Positions 26,418 through 35,625 of a stretch of 64,000 bases of DNA are shown piece after piece. How positions within the stretch are numbered: the stretch's first letter is position 1; the number at the start of each line of letters is the position of its first letter. The translations under genes were made by a program, and so were the position numbers. The DNA is taken from positions 342,117-406,116 of the forward strand of contig NZ_JABEQF010000003.1 of NCBI RefSeq assembly GCF_014174355.1. The letters run 5' to 3'. This DNA comes from Gluconacetobacter azotocaptans (GTDB lineage: Bacteria; Pseudomonadota; Alphaproteobacteria; Acetobacterales; Acetobacteraceae). A model generated the notes under the pieces. That model was not told the DNA's origin, did not search any database, and saw only the letters and a list, made by a program, of their open reading frames with translations.

Positions 26418-27521
26418 ATGGGACCGCTTGTCTTGGCTGAGGTTTCGGTAAGCTCAGGGGTGCGTCGTCCGGATTGCGATCCGGCGGGTCTTCCCCCCGT
26501 CATCGGCCGGGCGTTCCGGGCCGCGCTTGCCGAGGCGTCGCGCCACATGGGCGCCACCGCTCCCAATCCCCCCGTCGGCTGCGCCATCCTGGATGCCCAG
26601 GGCCAGATCCTGACCGTTGCCGCCCATCACCGCGCCGGTGCCCCCCATGCCGAGGCTCTGGCCCTGCGGACATGCGCGCAGCAGGGTCTGATCGACCGCG
26701 CGGCGACGGCCGTCGTGACCTTGGAACCCTGCAATCATACCGGCCGCACCGGCCCCTGTTCCGAGGCGATCCTGGCGTCGCCCATCCGCGCGGTCTGGGT
26801 CGGGGCCGCCGATCCCAATCCCCGGGTTGCCGGCGGCGGGGCCGCGCGCCTGCGCGCGGCCGGATGCGATGTCCGCCTGCTGGCGGATCTGGCCGGCCCC
26901 GATGCCGTTGCCCTGGCCGCCGGCTGCCGGGCACTGATCGCCCCCTTCGTCCACTGGTCGCGCACCGGCCGGGCGTGGATGACGGTTAAGCAGGCCGTCG
27001 CGGCCGACGGCTCCATGATCCCGCCGGCGGGGCGGACGACCTTTACCTCCGACAGCGCGCTGGACGTGGCGCATCGCCTGCGCCGGGCGACCGACGCCGT
27101 GGTGACCGGCATCGGCACCGTGCTGGCCGACCGGCCGGGCCTGGATGTGCGCCGGATGCCCGACCATGCCGCCCGCGCCGGGCGCCTGCTGGTGGTGTGC
27201 GACCGGCGGGGCCGCCTGCCGGATGACTGGCGCGCGGCGGCCACGGCCCGGGGGTTCGATGTGCGGACCTGCGACGACGTGGCCCGGGTCCCCGCTTTGC
27301 TGGGCGAGGCCGGCGCGCTGTGGGCGCTGGTCGAGGCCGGGCCGGCCCTGCTGGACGCGATGCGGGCGGGCGGAATCTGGGACGACTGGCTGACCATCGG
27401 GGTCACGCCGGACGGGCGCGAACGGATGGATATCACGGTCAGGAACGGGACGGACACGCCGCTGCGCCTGATCCCGGGCCTGGCTGCGTCGAGGGAGGAA
27501 GCATGTTTTCCGGCATCATAG
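26418..27521 (+). CDS. ribD: Bifunctional riboflavin biosynthesis deaminase/reductase RibD
   Basis: RibD catalyses the deamination and reduction steps after GTP cyclohydrolase in riboflavin synthesis. The N-terminal deaminase domain has the zinc motifs HAEALAL and PCNHTGRTGPC. The C-terminal reductase domain includes WMTVKQAVAADGSM and the NADPH-binding region. The start is uncertain: ATG at 26418 is annotated, but TTG 26394 or GTG 26460 are possible, and family similarity begins only at about PPVIGRAFRAALAEA. The FMN riboswitch lies immediately upstream. Its end overlaps ribE by 19 bases. Confidence 0.92.
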   Translation: MGPLVLAEVSVSSGVRRPDCDPAGLPPVIGRAFRAALAEASRHMGATAPNPPVGCAILDAQGQILTVAAHHRAGAPHAEALALRTCAQQGLIDRAATAVVTLEPCNHTGRTGPCSEAILASPIRAVWVGAADPNPRVAGGGAARLRAAGCDVRLLADLAGPDAVALAAGCRALIAPFVHWSRTGRAWMTVKQAVAADGSMIPPAGRTTFTSDSALDVAHRLRRATDAVVTGIGTVLADRPGLDVRRMPDHAARAGRLLVVCDRRGRLPDDWRAAATARGFDVRTCDDVARVPALLGEAGALWALVEAGPALLDAMRAGGIWDDWLTIGVTPDGRERMDITVRNGTDTPLRLIPGLAASREEACFPAS

Positions 27522-28120
27522 AACATCTGGGCACCGTCACGGCCGCCAGCCATGGGGACCGGTCGCTGCGTATCGGGGTGGCGACGGGCATCGGCGACCT
27601 GTCGATGGGCGAAAGCATCGCGGTCAACGGCGTGTGCCTGACCGTCACCGACTATGACGCGACGGGGAACGCGGCGTTCTTCATCAGCACGGAAACGCTG
27701 GACCGCACGACGCTGGGCCTGCTGGCCGAAGGCAGCCGCGTCAATCTGGAACGCGCGGTCACCCCGGCCACCCGCCTGTCGGGCCATATCGTGCAGGGCC
27801 ATGTGGACGGCACGGCGTGCCTGCTGTCGGTCGAACGGGCCGGCGAGGCACGGCGCGTCGTCTTCGGCGTCCCCGCGAGCCTGCGCCGCTATCTGGTGGA
27901 AAAGGGGTCGATCACGCTGGACGGCATCAGCCTGACCCTGAACGAGATCGGCGAAGTCGGGGCCGGGGACGCCGGCCCCGACGCCTTCGCCGTCGCCCTG
28001 ATGATCATCCCCCATACCTGGACGCATACCACCCTGGGCACCATGGCACCGGGCGACGCCGTGAATGTCGAGGTCGACGTGATCGCGAAATATGTGGAGA
28101 CCCTATGTCAGTATCGGTGA
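27503..28120 (+). CDS. ribE: Riboflavin synthase alpha subunit
   Basis: This enzyme converts two 6,7-dimethyl-8-ribityllumazine molecules into riboflavin. The 205-residue length is normal, with two homologous lumazine-binding halves: the N-half starts MFSGIIEHLG and has ESIAVNGVCLTV; the C-half has SGHIVQGHVDG and GSITLDGISLTLNE. GAGGGAGGAAGC precedes the ATG. It overlaps ribD by 19 bases and ribBA by 16 bases, indicating coupled translation. Confidence 0.96.
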   Translation: MFSGIIEHLGTVTAASHGDRSLRIGVATGIGDLSMGESIAVNGVCLTVTDYDATGNAAFFISTETLDRTTLGLLAEGSRVNLERAVTPATRLSGHIVQGHVDGTACLLSVERAGEARRVVFGVPASLRRYLVEKGSITLDGISLTLNEIGEVGAGDAGPDAFAVALMIIPHTWTHTTLGTMAPGDAVNVEVDVIAKYVETLCQYR

Positions 28121-29367
28121 TGAGCCCCGCGCTGGAGGCTGCGATCGCGGCGATCCGGGCGGGCGGCATGGTGGTTCTGGTCGATGACGAGGATCGCGAG
28201 AACGAAGGCGACCTGGTCATGGCCGCCGACCTGGTCACGCCGCAGGCGATCAATTTCATGGTCACCCACGGGCGCGGCCTGGTCTGCCTGCCGCTGGAGG
28301 CCGAACAGGTGGACCGCCTGGGCCTGCCGATGATGACGCAGGTGAACACCTGCCCGCGCGAAACCGCGTTCACCGTGTCGATCGAGGCGCGCGAGGGCGT
28401 GGACACCGGCATTTCCGCCGCCGACCGCGCCCGCACCATCCAGGCCGCCGTGGCGGCGGATGCCCGCCCGGCCGACCTGGTGTCGCCCGGCCATGTCTTT
28501 CCGCTGCGCGCCGTCCCCGGCGGCGTGCTGGCGCGCAACGGCCATACCGAGGCGTCGATCGAACTGGCGCGCCTGGCGGGCCGGGCGCCCTCCGCCGTGA
28601 TCTGTGAGATCATGAACGAGGACGGATCGATGGCGCGGATGGACGACCTGCGTCCCTATGCCGCGCGCCATGGCCTGCCGATCCTGTCGATCGCCGAACT
28701 GGTCGGCTGGCTGGAACGCCGCGCCGCGACGCCGGCCGACTCCGAAGGACGGATCGAGAAGGTGGCCCAGGCCGCGCTGCCCAGCAGCTACGGCGGCGAG
28801 GACCTGGTGATCCACGCCTTCCGCGCCCCCGACGGGACCGAGCATGTGGCTCTGGTCAAGGGCGATCCGGGCCGGGCCGGCGCGGTGCCGCTGGTGCGGC
28901 TGCATTCCGAATGCGTGACGGGCGACGCGCTGGGCTCGCTGCGCTGCGATTGCGGGGCGCAGCTCCAGACCGCGCTGCACCGCATCGGCGCGGCCGACAG
29001 CGGCGTGCTGCTGTACCTGCGCGGGCATGAGGGGCGGGGGATCGGCCTTGCGAACAAGATCCGCGCCTATGCCTTGCAGGACAAGGGGTTCGACACGGTC
29101 GACGCCAATCACCGGCTGGGGTTCGAGACCGACGCCCGCGACTGGACGGCGGCGGCGGCGATCCTGCGGGCGCTGGGGGTCCGGACGCTGGACCTGATGA
29201 CCAACAACCCGGCCAAGATCGTGGCGGTGGAACGGCATGGCTTTGCCGTCCGCAGCCGGATCGGGCTGGAAATTCCGCCCAACCCATTCAACCGCGCCTA
29301 TCTGGACGCCAAGCGCACGCGCATGGGCCACCAGCTGTGCACCGCCCTGAGCGCGGCGGCCGAATAA
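28105..29367 (+). CDS. ribBA: Bifunctional DHBP synthase / GTP cyclohydrolase II (RibBA)
   Basis: RibBA supplies both precursors of riboflavin. The N-terminal DHBP synthase domain (about 1-205) carries VLVDDEDRENEGDLVMAADL, the HGRGLVCLPL block and GHTEASIELARLAG. The C-terminal GTP cyclohydrolase II domain (about 215-420) has the zinc cysteines in HSECVTGDALGSLRCDCGAQ and the catalytic LRGHEGRGIGL, so both halves appear functional. GGAG precedes the ATG at 28105. Confidence 0.95.
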   Translation: MSVSVMSPALEAAIAAIRAGGMVVLVDDEDRENEGDLVMAADLVTPQAINFMVTHGRGLVCLPLEAEQVDRLGLPMMTQVNTCPRETAFTVSIEAREGVDTGISAADRARTIQAAVAADARPADLVSPGHVFPLRAVPGGVLARNGHTEASIELARLAGRAPSAVICEIMNEDGSMARMDDLRPYAARHGLPILSIAELVGWLERRAATPADSEGRIEKVAQAALPSSYGGEDLVIHAFRAPDGTEHVALVKGDPGRAGAVPLVRLHSECVTGDALGSLRCDCGAQLQTALHRIGAADSGVLLYLRGHEGRGIGLANKIRAYALQDKGFDTVDANHRLGFETDARDWTAAAAILRALGVRTLDLMTNNPAKIVAVERHGFAVRSRIGLEIPPNPFNRAYLDAKRTRMGHQLCTALSAAAE

Positions 29368-29388
29368 TAAAATCGGAAAGACCCTGAC

Positions 29389-29871
29389 ATGAGCACCCAT
29401 ACCCCGTCCCCCGCCCCCGACCTGACGTTCGCGCGCGCGCCCCGCCTGGCGATCGTGGTCAGCCGTTTCAACGAACCCGTGACCCATGGCCTGCGCGACG
29501 GGGCGCTGGAGTGGCTGCGCGAACACGACATCACGGTGGCCGAGGGCGACGTGCTCTATGCCCCCGGGGCCTACGAACTGCCGCTGCTGGCGCAGACGCT
29601 GGCCCGCACCGGCCGCTACGACGGGGTGATCTGCCTGGGCTGCGTCATCAAGGGCGACACGGCGCATTTCGAATTCATCAGCCTGGGGGCCGCCATGGGG
29701 CTGATGCAGGCGTCGCTGGCGACCGAAGTCCCGGTCGCGTTCGGCGTGCTGACCACCTACACCGACGAACAGGCCCGCGTGCGCTCGGGCGCGGACGAAC
29801 ATAACAAGGGCCGCGAGGCCGCGGCGGCCTGCGTGGAAAGTCTGGCCTTGATACAGAAAATCAAGGGCTGA
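29389..29871 (+). CDS. ribH: 6,7-dimethyl-8-ribityllumazine synthase
   Basis: Lumazine synthase performs the penultimate step of riboflavin synthesis and assembles into pentamers or capsids. The 160-residue product has the signatures SRFNEPVTHGLRDGA, GAYELPL and GCVIKGDTAHFEFI, with the catalytic His following VIKGDTA. It is the last gene of the riboswitch-controlled operon, 21 bases after ribBA. Confidence 0.96.
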   Translation: MSTHTPSPAPDLTFARAPRLAIVVSRFNEPVTHGLRDGALEWLREHDITVAEGDVLYAPGAYELPLLAQTLARTGRYDGVICLGCVIKGDTAHFEFISLGAAMGLMQASLATEVPVAFGVLTTYTDEQARVRSGADEHNKGREAAAACVESLALIQKIKG

Positions 29872-29935
29872 TACGCTCGACCCGCGGACCGCCGCCGTCG
29901 CCCGGACGGCGACCCGGCTGGCGCGGGGGCATGGG

Positions 29936-30943
29936 ATGAGGCTGGTTACGTTCACGGCCGGGCTGTTCGGCATGGCGCTGACGGTCTGGCTGCTGTCGCG
30001 GTTCGGGTTTCACGCGATCCTGGGACTGGTCGCGCAGGGCGGATGGGGCATCGTAGCGGCCATCCTGTTCCATGCCGTGCAGGTGCTGCTGGCGGCCGCG
30101 TCGTGGCGCACCATCGCGGGGCACGACACCCCGGCGCTGCCGTTGCGCGACTGGATCGCCCTGCGCTGCGTGCGCGAGGGGGTGAACAATCTGCTGCCGG
30201 TGGCCCAGGTGGGGGGTGAAGTCATGTCGGCCCGCCTGCTGGCCCGCCGGGGGGCCGGGCTGCGCCGGGCCGCCGCCGCGACGATCTGCGACCTGACGAT
30301 CGAACTGCTCAGCCAGGTGGTGTTCACGCTGGCCGGCCTGGGCATCCTGCTGGTCCTGGTGAAGCGTTCGGCCCTCACCGACGAACTGGTCGAAAGCGCC
30401 GGCGTCGCGCTGCTGCTGGGCGCAGTGTTCCTGGGCAGCCAGTGCCTGGGCGCGATCTCGATCGTCGAGGGGCTGCTGATCCGCATCGCCGCCCATCTGG
30501 GATGGAGCGGCGTGGACGGCATACGCGGCCTGCATGCCGAGATCCTGGGCCTGTACAAGGCGCCCGGCCGGTCGTTGCGCGCCGGGACACTGCAATTGGC
30601 GGGATGGGCGCTGGGCGCGGTCGAGGTCTGCCTGATCCTGCATTTCATGGGCCATGACCGGTCGCTGGCCAGCGGCTTCGTGATCGAAAGCGTGGGCCAG
30701 GCCGCGAAATCGGCGGGGTTCGCCGTCCCCGGCGCCCTAGGCGTGTCCGAGGGCGGGTTCGTCATCATCGGCAGCCTGTTCGGCCTACCGCCGGCCGTCT
30801 CGATCGGCCTGTCGCTGATCAAGCGCCTGCGCGAGATCGCCTGGGGCCTGCCGTCGCTGGCGGGCTGGCAATGGATGGAAACCCATTGGCGGCCTAGCCA
30901 CAAGGGCAGGCTGGGGCACGGGGTCGGCCTGTCCGGGTCCTGA
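29936..30943 (+). CDS. hpnL: HpnL-type lysylphosphatidylglycerol synthase-like membrane protein
   Basis: The 335-residue integral membrane protein has about eight hydrophobic segments and matches the hopanoid-associated HpnL family (LPG synthase transmembrane-type flippase-like). Recognisable stretches are VREGVNNLLPVAQVGGEVMSARLL near residue 80 (read as two pieces) and GFAVPGALGVSEGGF near 261. It precedes hpnN, which supports a role in hopanoid distribution. It starts 64 bases after ribH and might be read through from the riboflavin operon. Confidence 0.82.
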   Translation: MRLVTFTAGLFGMALTVWLLSRFGFHAILGLVAQGGWGIVAAILFHAVQVLLAAASWRTIAGHDTPALPLRDWIALRCVREGVNNLLPVAQVGGEVMSARLLARRGAGLRRAAAATICDLTIELLSQVVFTLAGLGILLVLVKRSALTDELVESAGVALLLGAVFLGSQCLGAISIVEGLLIRIAAHLGWSGVDGIRGLHAEILGLYKAPGRSLRAGTLQLAGWALGAVEVCLILHFMGHDRSLASGFVIESVGQAAKSAGFAVPGALGVSEGGFVIIGSLFGLPPAVSIGLSLIKRLREIAWGLPSLAGWQWMETHWRPSHKGRLGHGVGLSGS

Positions 30944-30945
30944 TC

Positions 30946-31030
30946 CGGCTTGACCCGCCGGAGGGCATAGCCCTTTGGAAACACGTGGCTTTATGAAACG
31001 AATGGGATGCAGGGGCCGAGGCCCCTGCCG
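30946..31030 (-). repeat. Dispersed intergenic repeat, copy B (reverse orientation)
   Basis: Read on the minus strand, it contains GGGGCC-TCGGC-CCC, then CATCCCATTCGTTTCATAAA, GTTTCCAAAGGGC and GGGTCAAG. The 20-base CATCCCATTCGTTTCATAAA core is identical in copy C at 50557-50573 and flanks. It fills much of the 285-base gap between hpnL and hpnN. Confidence 0.75.
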
Positions 31031-31228
31031 GGTTTGGGGCGGCGGCCGCCGGGCTGACGGCCGAACATGCGTCTTGCATCCGCACCGCATCCTGGGTCAA
31101 ACGATGCCGCATCGCGCGGTGTCATGCCCGCCGCCATCGCGCCGCCCCCCTTTCCTCAGCCGGCATCCTGCGCCAGTTTTCCTTCCTTCGTTTCCGCCGT
31201 CAGCTTCTCAAGGGCCGAATTACGCATC

Positions 31229-33823
31229 ATGCAGTCCCTTCCGATCGGTCGCCTCGTGGCGGTCTGTTCCCATCGCGCCGTGCTCGTGCTGCTGCTGTTC
31301 GTGGTCCTGGTCGGGGGCGCCGTGGCATGCAGCATGAAGCGGCTGGACGTCACGACGGACACCGGCACGATGTTTTCCGCCAGCCTGCCGTGGAAGAAGC
31401 GGTCGAACGAGCTGGCGCGCCTGTTCCCGCAGAACCAAGATCGCCTGGTGGCGGTGATCGACGCCGACCTGCCGGAAGAAGCGCAGGTGACCGCGCGCGA
31501 ACTGGCGGACAGGCTGCGCGACGACACGGCGCATTTCCAGTCGGTCGACCTGCCCCAGCAGGACCCGTACCTGGTCCGCAACGGGCTGATGTTCCTGGAC
31601 AACAAGACCCTGGCCTCGGTGCTGGACACCACGGTGACGGCGCAGCCCTTCCTGGGCGGGCTGGCGGCCGATCCGTCCGGGCGGGGGCTGTTCGACGCGC
31701 TGTCGCTGATCGCGCTGGGCGTGTCGCAGGGCCAGGCGGACCTCAAGAATTTCCAGCCGGCGCTGAACGCCTTCGCCACCACGCTGGAGCAGGCGGCCGA
31801 CGGCCACGCCCAGCCCCTGTCGTGGGAACGGATGCTGGCCAGCGACCTGGCCGACCTGGGCGGGAAATTCCAGTTCGTGGTCACCCGGCCCCGGCTGGAT
31901 TACGGGTCCTTCCAGCCGGGCGGGGCCGCCAGCGATGCGATGCGCCGGGCGATCGCCGGCCTGGAATTCGTGCGGTCGGGCCATGCGCGCGTCCATCTGA
32001 CCGGCGACGTCCAGATCAATGACGAGGAATTCGCCACCGTCGCGCAGGGCATGGTCGCGGGCCTGCTGGGGTCGCTGGCCCTGGTCACGCTGTGGCTGTT
32101 CCTGGCGGTGCGGACCTGGCGCATCATCGTACCCATCGTCATCACGCTGGTGGCGGGCCTGCTGCTGACCACCGGTTTCGCGGCGCTGGCCGTGGGGACG
32201 CTGAACCTGATTTCCGTGGCCTTCGCGGTATTGTTCGTCGGCATCGCGGTGGATTTCGCCATCCAGTTTTCCGTGCGCTTCCGCGCCCAGCGTCTGTCCT
32301 GCGGCGGCCTGCCGGGACTGCATGACGCGCTGGCGCGCACCGGCGACGAAACCGGGCACCAGATCCTGGTCGCCTCGCTGGCGACAATGGCGGGCTTTCT
32401 GGCCTTCACCCCCACCGCCTTCGTCGGCGTCGCGCAGCTGGGCCTGATCGCGGGCTTCGGCATGCTGATTGCGTTTGTCTGCACGCTGACGCTGCTGCCG
32501 GCGCTGCTGCGGCTGTTCCGCCCTTCGCTGGACCACCCGGCGACCGGTTTCGCCGTCGCCCGCCCGGCCGATCGCGCCGTGCGCATCTATCGCGTGCCCA
32601 TCCTCAGCGTCTTCACCTTCCTGGCGGTCCTGGGCGCGGTGCTGATTCCGGTCCTGACCTTCGATGCCGATCCGCTGCATACCAAGGACCCGAAATCCGA
32701 AGGGATGCAGGTGCTGCGCCAGTTGATGACCGACCCGCAGTCCTCGCCCTACGGGGCGCAGGTGCTGGCCCCGGACCTGAAGCAGGCCGAAATCCTGGCC
32801 GGCCGCCTGTCGCACCTGCCGCTGGTGGACGATGCGATGTGGCTGGGGTCGATGGTGCCGGAGGATCAGCCGGCAAAGCTGGCGATGATCCAGGATTCGG
32901 CGTCGATCCTGCTGCCGACCCTCATCGTTCCCACCCCGAAGCCGGCGCCGGATGCCGCCGCCCTGCGCGCGTCGGCGGGCAAGACGGCGCGGGACCTGCG
33001 CGGCGTGCTGGACAAACTGCCCCCCGGCGATCCGCTGCGCCGCATCCAGTCGGCGCTGGACCGCCTGTCGCACGCACCCGACCCGGTGATGATGGCGGCA
33101 AATGCGGCGCTGGTGCGCTTCCTGCCGGCGCAGCTGGACCAACTGCGCCAGATGCTGGCGGCGCAGCCGGTCACCATCGCGGACGTGCCCCCCTCGATCC
33201 GGCAGGAGTACCTGCTGCCCGACGGACGCGCGCTGGTGGAAATCCATCCGAAACGCGAAATGGTGGGCAACGCCGATCTGCACGCCTATGTCGCGCAGAT
33301 CCGCAACATCGCCCCCGATGCCGGCGGCGATGCGATCGAGGTGGTCGAAAGTGCGACGACCATGGTCCACGCCTTCGTCTTCGCCGCGCTGTCGGCCATC
33401 GTCATGATCGCGGTGATCCTGCTGGTGGCGCTGCGGCGGCTTCTGGACATGGCGCTGGTGCTGGCGCCGCTGCTGCTGTCGGCGCTGATGACGGTCATCC
33501 TGATCGTCCTGGTGCCGGAACAGCTGAATTTCGCCAATATCATCGCGCTGCCGCTGCTGCTGGGCGTCGGCGTGTCGTTCAACATCTATTTCGTGATGAA
33601 CTGGCGGGCCGGGGTGCGTGCGCCGCTGTCCAGCCCCACGGCGAGGGCGGTCCTGTTCTCGGCGCTGACCACGGGGACGGCCTTCGGCTCGCTCGCCGCG
33701 TCGCATCATCCGGGGACGGCCAGCATGGGCCGGCTGCTGCTGCTGTCGCTGAGCTGCACGCTGCTGGCGACGCTGATCTTCGTGCCCGCACTGCTGCCGA
33801 AGCGGGCGATCGACGAACGCTAG
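31229..33823 (+). CDS. hpnN: Hopanoid biosynthesis-associated RND transporter HpnN
   Basis: HpnN shuttles hopanoids to the outer membrane. The 864-residue protein has an N-terminal membrane helix (SHRAVLVLLLFVVLVGGAVA), two periplasmic loops and two blocks of about five membrane helices (about 270-420 and 715-860), which is the MMPL/RND layout. Matches include TTDTGTMFSASLPWKKRSNE near residue 41 and FVGIAVDFAIQFSVRFRAQR near 337. ATG 31229 was chosen to place the first helix at the N-terminus; its ribosome-binding site is weak, and the frame is open back to 31067. Confidence 0.9.
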   Translation: MQSLPIGRLVAVCSHRAVLVLLLFVVLVGGAVACSMKRLDVTTDTGTMFSASLPWKKRSNELARLFPQNQDRLVAVIDADLPEEAQVTARELADRLRDDTAHFQSVDLPQQDPYLVRNGLMFLDNKTLASVLDTTVTAQPFLGGLAADPSGRGLFDALSLIALGVSQGQADLKNFQPALNAFATTLEQAADGHAQPLSWERMLASDLADLGGKFQFVVTRPRLDYGSFQPGGAASDAMRRAIAGLEFVRSGHARVHLTGDVQINDEEFATVAQGMVAGLLGSLALVTLWLFLAVRTWRIIVPIVITLVAGLLLTTGFAALAVGTLNLISVAFAVLFVGIAVDFAIQFSVRFRAQRLSCGGLPGLHDALARTGDETGHQILVASLATMAGFLAFTPTAFVGVAQLGLIAGFGMLIAFVCTLTLLPALLRLFRPSLDHPATGFAVARPADRAVRIYRVPILSVFTFLAVLGAVLIPVLTFDADPLHTKDPKSEGMQVLRQLMTDPQSSPYGAQVLAPDLKQAEILAGRLSHLPLVDDAMWLGSMVPEDQPAKLAMIQDSASILLPTLIVPTPKPAPDAAALRASAGKTARDLRGVLDKLPPGDPLRRIQSALDRLSHAPDPVMMAANAALVRFLPAQLDQLRQMLAAQPVTIADVPPSIRQEYLLPDGRALVEIHPKREMVGNADLHAYVAQIRNIAPDAGGDAIEVVESATTMVHAFVFAALSAIVMIAVILLVALRRLLDMALVLAPLLLSALMTVILIVLVPEQLNFANIIALPLLLGVGVSFNIYFVMNWRAGVRAPLSSPTARAVLFSALTTGTAFGSLAASHHPGTASMGRLLLLSLSCTLLATLIFVPALLPKRAIDER

Positions 33824-33871
33824 GCGAAGGCAGGGCCGCGGCCTCGGGCAGGGCCTGCCCTTCCTGAGGGT

Positions 33872-33904
33872 CCCCCTGTGCAGGCCGCCGGCCTGCACAG
33901 GGGG
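33872..33904. terminator. Perfect 15-bp stem hairpin between convergent genes
   Basis: CCCCCTGTGCAGGCC (33872-33886) is the exact reverse complement of 33890-33904, with a 3-base GCC loop. It lies between the stop codons of hpnN and the SQR-like gene, which converge. There is no T-run on either side, so it is a hairpin that may protect or stop both transcripts rather than a canonical intrinsic terminator. A smaller GGGCAGGGCCTGCCC palindrome is at 33847-33861. Confidence 0.6.
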
Positions 33905-33916
33905 CGAGGCAGATCG

Positions 33917-35173
33917 TCAGCCGGCGTCCAGCGGCTTGTGCGGCACGGTCACGTCGCGGCCGGGCAGCATCATGTTCCAGTACAGCCGGGGGAAGACCTG
34001 GGTCTTGAGGAACCAGGCGAAGCGGCTGGGCTTGCGTTGGTCGTAATGAAAGCTGGGGGCGGGCACGCCGCCATACAGGAATTCCGCCAGCACCACCCGC
34101 CCATAGGACACCGTCAGCGGGCAGGCGCCGTACCCGTCATAGGTCTTGTCCAGCGGCCGTCCGTCCAGCGACGCCAGCACGTTCGCCACCACCACCGGGG
34201 CCTGCGCGCGGACGGCGGCGGCGGTCTTGGCGTTGCTGGTGCCGGCCACGTCGCCCAGGCCGAACACGGTGTCGAAGCGCACATGGCGCAGCGTCGCGGG
34301 GTCGACGTCCAGCCAGCCGCCGCCATTGGCCAGCGGGCTGGCCTTGATGAAATCGGGGGCGCTCTGCGGCGGGGTGACGTGCAGCATGTCGAAGCTGCGG
34401 GTGACGGTCGTGCTGCTGCCGTCCGGCCCGGTGACGGCGAAGGTCGCCGTGCGGTTCGGCCCGTCCACCGCGACCAGATTATGTTTGTAATGCAGGTCGA
34501 CACCGTAATAGTCGATCGCGTCCTGCAGCGACGGCACGAAATATTTCACGCCGAACAGGGCGTCCCCCGCCAGGCAGAACTCGACCTTCATGCGGCTGAG
34601 CACGCCGCTCTGGCGCCAGTGGTCCGAGGCCAGATAGACGATTTTCTGCGGTGCGCCGGCGCATTTGATCGGCATCCCCGGCTGGGTGAACAGGGCGGTC
34701 CCGCCCGACAGCGACTGGATGCACGACCAAGTATATTCGACCGACTCGCGGGAATAATTGCTGCATACCCCGTTGCGGCCCAGCGTTTCCTCCAGCCCGG
34801 CGATCTTGGACCAGTCGAGCTGCAGGCCCGGGCAGACGATCAGGCGGCGATAGGCGATCCGCCGGCCATCGGCCAGGGTGACGGTGTTTTCCTCGGGCGT
34901 GAAGGATGCGACGGCGGCGCGCAGCCAGCGCACACCCTTGGGGATCAGCCCGCCTTCCTGCCGCAGCGTGTCCTTCAGCTTCATCACGCCCGCGCCGACC
35001 AGCGTCCAGCCCGGCTGGTAGGCATGGGTGGTGGCGGGGTCGATGATCGCGATCGACAGATTGGGCCGCTTGCGCTTCAACTGCGACGCGACGGTGATTC
35101 CCGCCGCCCCGCCGCCGACGATGACGACCGTAAAGCGGTCGGTGTCCGGGATATCCGGCTGAGTCGAAACCAT
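33917..35173 (-). CDS. Sulfide:quinone oxidoreductase-like flavoprotein
   Basis: The 418-residue FAD/NAD(P)-binding protein starts with a Rossmann motif VVIVGGGAAGITVA near residue 16. It resembles sulfide:quinone reductase of the mitochondrial SQRDL type. The conserved Cys motif IKCAGAPQK (Cys near 193) and a second Cys in GYGACPLT near 355 are present, matching the pair that forms the active disulfide. The C-terminal FAD motif is FGLGDVAGTSNAKTAAAVRA. It probably oxidises sulfide at the membrane and passes electrons to quinone. AAGGAG lies seven bases before the ATG. The gene stands alone. Confidence 0.82.
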   Translation of the reverse strand: MVSTQPDIPDTDRFTVVIVGGGAAGITVASQLKRKRPNLSIAIIDPATTHAYQPGWTLVGAGVMKLKDTLRQEGGLIPKGVRWLRAAVASFTPEENTVTLADGRRIAYRRLIVCPGLQLDWSKIAGLEETLGRNGVCSNYSRESVEYTWSCIQSLSGGTALFTQPGMPIKCAGAPQKIVYLASDHWRQSGVLSRMKVEFCLAGDALFGVKYFVPSLQDAIDYYGVDLHYKHNLVAVDGPNRTATFAVTGPDGSSTTVTRSFDMLHVTPPQSAPDFIKASPLANGGGWLDVDPATLRHVRFDTVFGLGDVAGTSNAKTAAAVRAQAPVVVANVLASLDGRPLDKTYDGYGACPLTVSYGRVVLAEFLYGGVPAPSFHYDQRKPSRFAWFLKTQVFPRLYWNMMLPGRDVTVPHKPLDAG

Positions 35174-35305
35174 GGGACACGCTCCTTGATTGAGATCGGT
35201 GGGGGACCCGGGAACCGCGCGGGGCCGGCTGCTTTCAGCGGCAGACTACAGCCCGGGGCGGGCCGGTCCTTGATACAGGTCAGGTCGTTCCGGGGCCGGG
35301 GGCGG

Positions 35306-35542
35306 TCAGGCCTTGAACCAGACCTCGACCGGGCCTTGCAGCTTCATGGTCATGGGGTTGCCGCGCCGGTCGGTCGTCTTGCCGACGGCCAGGCGGACCC
35401 ATCCCTCGCTGATGCAATATTCCTCGACATTCGTCTTCTCGATGCCCTTGAAGCGGACGCCGATGCCGCGTTCCAGCAGGGCCGCGTCGTGAAACGGGCT
35501 TTCGGGGTTGGCGGACAGGCGGTCTGGGGGGGTATCACTCAT
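35306..35542 (-). CDS. DUF3297 family protein
   Basis: A 78-residue small soluble protein begins MSDTPPDRLSANPESPFHD and contains the family core RGIGVRFKGIEKTNVEEYCI and GWVRLAVGKTTDRRGNPMTM. DUF3297 proteins are short and of unknown function; many are seen in alpha- and gammaproteobacteria. AAAGG lies upstream of the ATG at 35542. A longer open frame extends to 35914 but overlaps fdhD antisense and is not supported. Confidence 0.85.
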   Translation of the reverse strand: MSDTPPDRLSANPESPFHDAALLERGIGVRFKGIEKTNVEEYCISEGWVRLAVGKTTDRRGNPMTMKLQGPVEVWFKA

Positions 35543-35625
35543 CGGGCTGACCTTTGCAGGGTGACGATCATGTGCGCTGACATAGCGGTTCCCGGCCGTC
35601 AATCCAACCGCCTCGCCCCCCGGGC

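Noticed and set aside
31220..33898. An 892-codon minus-strand frame opposite hpnN
   Set aside because: Gln/Arg-rich antisense product, no family features.
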